Shown here one piece after another: positions 58,342-64,000 of a stretch of 64,000 nt of DNA. How positions within the stretch are numbered: position 1 is the stretch's first letter; every line of letters begins with the position of its first letter. The notes below the pieces were generated by a model. The model was given only the letters and a program-made list of their open reading frames with translations. It was not told the DNA's origin and searched no databases. Source of the DNA: JAXHUH01 sp034211175 (GTDB taxonomy: Bacteria > Actinomycetota > Acidimicrobiia > Acidimicrobiales > CAIXPF01); NCBI GenBank assembly GCA_034211175.1, contig JAXHUH010000051.1, positions 1 through 64,000 of the forward strand. The letters are read 5' to 3'. The translations under genes and the position numbers were made by a program.

Positions 58342-59297
58342 TCACGGAGCGGGTGGCCAGTGGTCACATGTTGCGCGGTAGTCGCCAGACGGGCCGTACT
58401 CGGCCCACTCGGCCCGGGTGAGGTTGCGGCCGACGGCGAGGCACGCTCGCGAGGGCCACGCGTCGAGGTCGATGTCCCAGATGAGCACCCTTGCGTCGCC
58501 GCCGGGCCCCTCGACCGTCGTCGCGAGCTGTCCGGTGTCGGGTGCGAGCGTTGCGGCCCAGCCCCCGAAGTGGGGGAACGGCCCGCCGACCTCGGTCAGC
58601 GTTGCGAGGTCCCACAGCTGGGCACCGTCGGGGCTGCTCGTCTTCACGAAACGGTCATCGGCGGTGATCTCCACCGGGCGGGAGAAGTCCGTCGGGCCCG
58701 GCGCCGGCACCGGCCCCCGGAGCACCGTGCGGAGCTCCTCCGCGTCGCGTACCTCGAGCTCGCCCCGGCCGGTGAGCACCACGGCCCGCTGCCCGTCGTT
58801 CGTGAACGCGATCTCGGCGAAGCCGTCCGTCGGATCGAGCAGGTCGACGAGCTCCCAGGTCGCGGTGTCGTAGACGGCAACCCGGTCAGCGGTGTTGCCG
58901 ATCACGAGGTGACGCCCGTCGGGCGAGAGCACCGGGTCGCCGAGGAAGTCATCGACGCCCGCCGGCGTCGCGTCTGCCAGGTCGGTCAGCTCCCGCACGA
59001 GCGCGCCGGTCGCGACATCGAAGACCTGGACGACGCTGTCGAGCACGTGTGGGAGAACGAACTGCCGCCGGTCCGGGCTGAACAGCTGCATGGAACCACC
59101 ACGTGCCACGACCTCCGGGTCGGTGAGCGGGACGAAGCGCCCGGTGCCATCGTCCCAGCGGAGGAACTGGTCGTCGCTCGTGTTCATCAGGACGTCGGGC
59201 CCCGCCGATCGCAGGCTGACTCGCGCTCGGGTCTCGATGCGCTGTCGGGGCGCTGGACCGGAAAGCTCCCACACGGCCGCCGACACCCGGTCGCCGA
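58342..59297 (-). CDS. BTAD/nSTAND regulator, C-terminal WD40 segment (frameshifted part 3)
   Basis: C-terminal end of the giant regulator. It reads VWELSGPAPRQRIETRARV, then beta-propeller blades (LPHVLDSVVQVFDVATGALV, DPVLSPDGRHLVIGNTADRVAVYDTATWELV, IAFTNDGQRAVVLTGRGELEV, TLAPDTGQLATTVEGPGGDARVLIWDIDL) and the conserved tail LAVGRNLTRAEWAEYGPSGDYRATC, which ends STAND/WD40 regulators of this type. It is joined to the upstream segment by adding one G to the G5 run at about 59305: HYLTTGGLIGDRVS. As read, its own start is not credible, so it is translated only if the frame is restored. Confidence 0.8.
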
Positions 59298-62200
59298 TCA
59301 GCCCCCGGTGGTCAGATAGTGCCCGTCGGACGTGATCTGGTTGAGGAAGCCGGTGCTCGGCACCGTCGCGTCGATGGCGAGGCCGGCGCCGTCGAGCGCC
59401 CACAGCGAGAGGCCCCGGGCTCCGTAGAACGCGACGGTCGAGCCGTCCGGGGCGAGGGTCCCGCCAGCAGCGTCGTTGAAGTCGTCGAACGTCCGGAGCT
59501 CGACCTCTCCGCTGCTCAGGTCGATCGTCATGATCTCGTTGAACGCAGCGATCGTGAGCTCGGACGGGCCGGACCGTTCGAGCAGTCCTCCGGCGAGCAG
59601 GTTCGACGGCAGTCGGATCGGCGAACCGCTCGGCTCGAAGGTGATCGGGTCGAACGACTCGATCACCTCGGACCCGCCGTGCAGGCGATCATCGACGTAC
59701 GCGACGCTCGTCGGGCCCACGCCGTTGTCATCGTCGTCGGGTTGGGACCACAGCTCCGGGCCGACGAGGGCTCCCGTACGTGTGTCCCACTGGCGAGCCG
59801 GATGGCTGAACGACGCCGCTCCGGCGACGAGCCCTCCGTCGGCCCGAAACGCCAGGTCGGTCACCGCACCGTCGAGCCCGTCTCGCAGATCCCGATCGAG
59901 CGACGGGTCGGCGATCCCGCGGAGCCGCACGACCCCGTCGGTTCGGCCGAGGCCGATGACCTCACCTCCCGGGCCGACGCGCACCACCGAGATCGCGGCG
60001 CCGACTCGCCCGCCGGCGACCTGCTCGAACGAGCCCGTGTCGAGCACTGTCCACTCGCCATCGGCGCCGCCAACGGCGAGGAGCCGGCCGTCGTCGCCCA
60101 GGTCCAGATCGCTGATGCCATCGATGCCGAGCTCGATGTCGGTGCTCGTCCGGTTGACGAGATCCCACACCTCGACACCGTCGGGCGCCGCCGCCACCAG
60201 GGTCTCGTCGTCGAGGAACCCGGCAGCGAGGTAGTTCCGCCCGGTGACGAGGTCGCCCAGCCAACCGCCCGGCGCGCCGACCACGGCGCGTTGGACGGCG
60301 CCGAGCGTGTCGAGGGAAGGGTCGATGGCGTTGGCCTCGAGCGCCAGCAGCAGCGCGAGGGTGCGGTCCTCGTCGATCGCCGACTGTGACTCGGCGAGCA
60401 TGCGTCGCAGCTCGGCGTCGGCCGCGCTCGACCGGGCCGCACTGCGCTGGTCGACCGCAACGACGCCTGCGATCAGTGCGACGATCGCGACGATCGCTGC
60501 GATCGTCGCGAGGGTTCGGAGTCGACGGACCCCGCGCCGTTCGCGTTCGAGCTCGGCCTCGCGGCGGGCGACGGACGCGTCCAGGAACTCGGCCTCCGGG
60601 CCGCTCAGCTCGTCGCGATGGACCGAAGCCCACTCGACCGCTGCGACGAGCCGCGCGCCGCGGTAGAGCTCACCGGGGTCGCGTTCGGCGGTGAGCCACT
60701 CCCGTGCGGCGTCGCCGAGTCGGCGAAGGATCCGCAGCCCGTCGCGATCGTCGTCGAGCCAGCCGCGGAGCCGGGGCCACTCGCGGATCAGCGCCTCGTG
60801 AGCCACCTCGACGGTCGGCTCGCGAGTGCTCGGATCGCGGTCGAAGACCAGCAGGCGGGCCGCACCGTAGGCATCGATCACCTCGACCGGAACGGGGCGC
60901 AGCTCCGAGCGCAGCGCTCGCCGCCGCGCGTCCTCCGCTCCGTCCCCGGGCGCGACGAGGCGTGTGAACAGTTGCCGGCTCGCGTGCGGGTACCCGGCCG
61001 ACCCGACCCGGTCGTGGATCTCCTCGGCCCGCTGGCGGAGCACCCCGGTCAACCCGCCGAGCCTCCGGAGGGCGTCGACGGTCATGGTGCCCTCGACGCG
61101 GTGCTCGTACAGCTCGGTGAGGGCGTACTGGAGAAGGGGAAGCGCGCCGGGCATGTCGTCGGCATCGGCGACCAACGTGGCCGCCAGCGCCGGCTCGACC
61201 GCCACGCCCGCCGCCTCCGCCGGTCCGGTGATCGCCCGATGGAGGTCCTCGGCGCGCAGTGGTGCGATCAGCCGGGTGTGCTCGCGGACCCACGTGCCGA
61301 TCACGGGATCGTCGAGCACGTGTCCGAGGAAGTCGGCCCGCATCGTCGCGACGAGCCGCAGATCGCGCGCGCTGCTGTCCACCGCCTCGACCAGCGCGCG
61401 CAGCAGGATGGCCCGCTCGGCGTCCTCGGCGAGCGTGTAGAGCTCCTCGAACTGGTCGAGCACGAGGACGAGGCCCGGCGCGTCACCAGGCACCGCCGAC
61501 GACAACATCGGGCCGAGCGCGCCGGGATCGTCCCGCAGCACCGACGCGACGTCGCCCAGCCGGCTGGTCGCGACCCGGCTCAGGGCCATCTCGAGCTCGG
61601 CGAGCGGGTGGCGGCCCGGTGCCATGGCGGCGATGAGGGCGCCCCGGGCCCGGAGCCGGGGTAGAAGGCCGGCTCGTACGACGGACGACTTGCCCGACCC
61701 GGATGGGCCTACGACGGCCAGGAAGCGATCACGGACGAGGTCGCCCTCGAGCACCTCGGCGAGATCCTCCCGACCGAAGAACACAGGCGCGTCGGTCTCG
61801 TCGAAGGCGGCCAGGCCCCGGTACGGATTTGGCCCCTCGATGGCCGGCTCGGGGCCGCGCGCCGACCGCACCGGCCCGTCGGTGTGTTGGCCGAGCGCGG
61901 CCGCCCGGAAGCCCGCGACGAGCTCGGGCACCGACGAGTAGCCGAGCGCTCGCTCGCCGCCGGTCACCCGCTCGAGGACGCGCTCGACCGCATCGGCCGC
62001 GCCGACGTGGAGGTTCGCCGCCCGAGGCCGGGTCACCTGGTCGGGCTCGGGCACCTTCGCCCACGACGCGCCGGCGAGCTGCGCCAGCGCCTCGATGTCG
62101 GTGGGGACGACCTCGAGCCCGGCCCCGAGCCCGAAGTCGGCCAGGTATGCCGTGCCGGACCCGTCGAAGTGGACACTCCCCGCGTCGAGCCGGCCATGGG

Positions 62201-62750
62201 CGACCCCTCTCGCGTGGGCGGCGGAGAGCGCGGCGCCGACCTGCTCGACCAGATCGATCACGGCACGTGCGTCGAAGGGATCGGGCGCCGCGAGACGCTG
62301 CGCCAGCGTCCCGCCGTCCAGGTGGCGGGCCACCAGGTACGCCCCGTCGGGGTCGCGCCAGTAGTCGTAGAGCGGGACGACGTTCGGGTGCTCGACGGCA
62401 GCGATCCGCTGGGCATGGACCTCGAAGCGTTGGACGAACTCGGGATCGGCCGCGTCCTCCGGCGCCACCACGGTGATCGCGACGTCGCGACCGACCGATG
62501 GCTGGTGGGCCAGGAAGGTCGCTCCGACGGGCCCGTGACCGATCATCGGGCCGAGGACGTACCCGCGGAGCTTGCGGCCGCGGGGACGTTCGTCCAGGCG
62601 GGGATCGCGCTCGACGATCATGCGTTCCAGCCGGCGGAGCTCGTCGGTCGGTTCGAGACCGGTCTCCTCGCCGAGCGCCCGGCGGAAGTCGTGGCCGACG
62701 CGAAGGGCCTCGGCGTGTCGTCCGCTCCGGTAGAGGCCGAGCATCAACAC
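59298..62750 (-). CDS. BTAD/nSTAND regulator, central segment: pseudokinase + nSTAND NTPase + WD40 (frameshifted part 2)
   Basis: From about VLMLGLYRSGRHAEALRVGHDFRRALGEETGLEPTDELRRLERM (end of BTAD). Next a protein kinase-like domain: GYVLGPMIGHGPVGATFLA (degenerate P-loop), VAITVVAPE where the VAIK lysine is Thr, HGRLDAGSVHF replacing HRDLKPxNV, and intact DFGLG; without the catalytic Asp and Lys it is a pseudokinase. Then an nSTAND1 NTPase: NPYRGLAAFDETDAPVFFGRE, VVGPSGSGKSSVVRAGLL (Walker A), VLVLDQFEELYT (Walker B), and winged helix region. TM-like segment LRTLATIAAIVAIVALIAGVVAV follows, then WD40 blades to the premature stop at 59298. Confidence 0.85.
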   Translation of the reverse strand: MLMLGLYRSGRHAEALRVGHDFRRALGEETGLEPTDELRRLERMIVERDPRLDERPRGRKLRGYVLGPMIGHGPVGATFLAHQPSVGRDVAITVVAPEDAADPEFVQRFEVHAQRIAAVEHPNVVPLYDYWRDPDGAYLVARHLDGGTLAQRLAAPDPFDARAVIDLVEQVGAALSAAHARGVAHGRLDAGSVHFDGSGTAYLADFGLGAGLEVVPTDIEALAQLAGASWAKVPEPDQVTRPRAANLHVGAADAVERVLERVTGGERALGYSSVPELVAGFRAAALGQHTDGPVRSARGPEPAIEGPNPYRGLAAFDETDAPVFFGREDLAEVLEGDLVRDRFLAVVGPSGSGKSSVVRAGLLPRLRARGALIAAMAPGRHPLAELEMALSRVATSRLGDVASVLRDDPGALGPMLSSAVPGDAPGLVLVLDQFEELYTLAEDAERAILLRALVEAVDSSARDLRLVATMRADFLGHVLDDPVIGTWVREHTRLIAPLRAEDLHRAITGPAEAAGVAVEPALAATLVADADDMPGALPLLQYALTELYEHRVEGTMTVDALRRLGGLTGVLRQRAEEIHDRVGSAGYPHASRQLFTRLVAPGDGAEDARRRALRSELRPVPVEVIDAYGAARLLVFDRDPSTREPTVEVAHEALIREWPRLRGWLDDDRDGLRILRRLGDAAREWLTAERDPGELYRGARLVAAVEWASVHRDELSGPEAEFLDASVARREAELERERRGVRRLRTLATIAAIVAIVALIAGVVAVDQRSAARSSAADAELRRMLAESQSAIDEDRTLALLLALEANAIDPSLDTLGAVQRAVVGAPGGWLGDLVTGRNYLAAGFLDDETLVAAAPDGVEVWDLVNRTSTDIELGIDGISDLDLGDDGRLLAVGGADGEWTVLDTGSFEQVAGGRVGAAISVVRVGPGGEVIGLGRTDGVVRLRGIADPSLDRDLRDGLDGAVTDLAFRADGGLVAGAASFSHPARQWDTRTGALVGPELWSQPDDDDNGVGPTSVAYVDDRLHGGSEVIESFDPITFEPSGSPIRLPSNLLAGGLLERSGPSELTIAAFNEIMTIDLSSGEVELRTFDDFNDAAGGTLAPDGSTVAFYGARGLSLWALDGAGLAIDATVPSTGFLNQITSDGHYLTTGG

Positions 62751-63351
62751 GCGACGCGGCCTCGCGCAGCGGTAGCTCGGTGACGAGGGCCTCGGCTGCG
62801 GGAATGGCGGCATCGAGGCGTCCGGCGTCGACGAGTGCCTCGACGCGCGTCTCCCGAGCCACCAGCCGCAGCTCCTCCAACCTGACGGCCTCCGGGCGGG
62901 CCCACTCCTCGTGGGCGAACTCCGCGTACGCGTCGCCGCGCCAGAGGCCGAGCGCCTCGTCGAGGATCGCGGCCGCGCCGTCGGGGTCGCCGTCGTCGAC
63001 GCGCTCGCGCGCGTCGAGGACGAGGGACTCGAACCGGCTGGCGTCGAGGACGACCGCCGCGGTCTCGAACCGGTAGCCGGGCGCGGCGGTCACGACGACT
63101 GCCGATCCGTCGATGCCCGCGACCTCGAGCGCTCGTCGCAGGCGTGCGACGTAGGTGCGGAACGTGGCGCGGGCGGCGTCGGGCGGATCACCCTGGAAGA
63201 CCGTCTCGACGAGACGATCGGTCGAGACGATCGTGCCCCGCTCGACCAGCAGCACGGCGAGCAGCCGCCGTTGGCGTGGTCCGCCGACGTCGATCGTCGA
63301 GCCGTTCACGAGGACGCGGATCGGTCCGAGCACCTCTGCGGTCAAGGCCAC
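62751..63351 (-). CDS. BTAD/nSTAND regulator, N-terminal wHTH + BTAD segment (frameshifted part 1)
   Basis: Start GTG 63351 after GGGAGGAAGG. LTAEVLGPIRVLVNGSTIDVGGPRQRRLLAVLLVERGTIVSTDRLVE is the OmpR/SARP-like winged helix, ARATFRTYVARLRRALEVA and VVTAAPGYRFE complete it, and RFESLVLDARERVDDGDPDGAAAILDEALGLWRGDAYAEFAHEEWARPEAVRLEELRL is the start of the BTAD domain. The frame is lost near 62750-62770 (ELPLREAASR): deleting one base restores continuity with VLMLGLYRSG. The complete protein would be about 1670 residues: DNA-binding, pseudokinase, STAND NTPase and propeller in one chain. Confidence 0.82.
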
Positions 63352-63608
63352 CGCGCCCTTCCTCCCGTGCACATCGATCCGAGCCGCACCTCTCACGAGC
63401 GAGGTTCGGTCCCGCCGGTTGCAGTCCGGTGGCACGCCTCCGCGGCGCGTCGCCCCTGGTCGACGGGCTGTCGACGGCGTTCGTCCCCGGATCGTGCCAG
63501 ACGACAGCTGACGCGTGCGCATCGCTGCAACCCGGCGCCAACCCGCACCGCGCAGCGTCGGCACCCGACAGCGGGCGATCAGCGCCCGCCGCCTCGGAGG
63601 AGCGCACC

Positions 63609-63896
63609 ATGAAGACCACCGCGATGGACACGACCTGTGCGGGGACGCGGCGGCGTCGGCGGGCGCGCCAACTGGCTGGGGCCGCAGCGATCACGGCGAC
63701 CGTGCTCGCCTCGCTGGTCTCGGGTTCGGCCGGCGGCGCAACGAACCCGGTCGACAGGTGCACCTCGGCGAACGGGACCTACCTCCCGGCCTGTCGTGCC
63801 GTGGCCGGCCGAGCCGATGGGTGGTTCGTTGCCGAACCGGTCGTGGCGGGTTCCGTCGCCCCGGATGCGCGGGTCCCCCGGGGCGCCCTCCGTTGA
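63609..63896 (+). CDS. Small secreted hypothetical protein
   Basis: 95 residues from ATG 63609 after GGAGG. A twin-arginine-like basic start (CAGTRRRRRARQLAG) leads into a hydrophobic core AAAITATVLASLVSGSAGGA with cleavage near GGA|T, then a short mature peptide CTSANGTYLPACRAVAGRADGWFVAEP with two Cys. It is probably a small exported protein; family unknown. A hairpin follows. Confidence 0.6.
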   Translation: MKTTAMDTTCAGTRRRRRARQLAGAAAITATVLASLVSGSAGGATNPVDRCTSANGTYLPACRAVAGRADGWFVAEPVVAGSVAPDARVPRGALR

Positions 63897-63911
63897 GACG
63901 GCGCCCGACGC

Positions 63912-63945
63912 CGCGGCTCCATCGCGTGCGACCGATGGAGCCGCG
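63912..63945 (+). terminator. Hairpin terminator
   Basis: Perfect 13-bp stem (63912-63924 with 63933-63945), 8-base loop, between the small secreted protein and the next gene. Confidence 0.7.
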
Positions 63946-63988
63946 ACCGGCGCGGCCCGGCCCGAACGACATCTCGAGAGGAACGGAC

Positions 63989-64000
63989 ATGACCACCACG
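63989..64000 (+). CDS. Start of a further gene, cut by the window edge
   Basis: ATG at 63989 with GAGAGGA eight bases upstream, followed by three threonine codons (ACCACCACG) to the window end. Only the first four codons are visible; product unknown. Confidence 0.35.

Overview
The window is high-GC DNA (judged by eye, roughly 70% G+C with G/C at most third codon positions). It uses many GTG and some TTG starts. It carries an F420-type luciferase-like oxidoreductase, a mycothiol-type deacetylase, DUF222/HNH genes, a BTAD/nSTAND regulator, PadR, VapBC and DUF3618 proteins. Together these point to an actinobacterium, most plausibly an environmental Acidimicrobiia-like lineage. This is inference from gene content; there is no rRNA here. 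I saw no tRNA, rRNA, CRISPR array, integrase or insertion sequence.

Layout. 1-1.9 kb: a solute-binding protein truncated at an abrupt composition junction, then a TetR regulator. 1.9-12.1 kb: a catabolic and efflux stretch (DHA2 MFS pump, CocE/NonD esterase, pterin-synthase-like protein, TauD dioxygenase, acyl-CoA synthetase, enoyl-CoA hydratase, MarR with two operator boxes facing a DUF1330 gene, a second MFS pump). 12.4-18.5 kb: an orphan molybdenum hydroxylase large subunit, a limonene-epoxide-hydrolase-like enzyme and small hypothetical proteins. 18.6-22.0 kb: the most coherent unit. A sulfide:quinone-oxidoreductase-like flavoprotein, a CsoR/CstR-family repressor with the Cys-Cys (no His) signature, a small membrane protein, a PIG-L/MshB-like deacetylase and a thioredoxin are spread over four transcription units. 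Each has an upstream or shared TACCC-N4-GGGTA operator, so I read this as a persulfide/low-molecular-weight-thiol regulon. 22.2-28.4 kb: a cupin, a Gfo/Idh/MocA oxidoreductase, an amylosucrase and a kinase fused to an F420-dependent oxidoreductase. 28.4-36.8 kb: HNH nuclease, chemoreceptor with a C-terminal PilZ domain, frameshifted metallophosphoesterase, and a permease / redox thioredoxin / siderophore-interacting protein run. 36.9-43.8 kb: GNAT, PadR-controlled ABC exporter, AzlCD, AIM24, methyltransferase. 43.9-53.9 kb: HrpA helicase, a toxin-antitoxin pair behind three CGTACG iterons, a frameshifted DUF222/HNH gene, an arylsulfatase, and holin-like plus DUF3618 proteins. 54.0-64.0 kb: a decayed vapBC copy, an MBL hydrolase, a divergent aromatic ammonia-lyase homologue lacking the Ala-Ser-Gly MIO triad, an intact vapBC, and a giant BTAD-pseudokinase-nSTAND-WD40 regulator broken by two frameshifts.

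Two cross-cutting patterns stand out. First, several genes carry short tandem duplications that straddle or abut their stop codons (the SQR-like gene, cstR-like gene, vapC and arylsulfatase). Second, four single-base frameshifts interrupt otherwise well-preserved genes (near 33.3, 49.9, 59.3 and 62.75 kb). They may be assembly indels or real decay; the sequence alone cannot decide.
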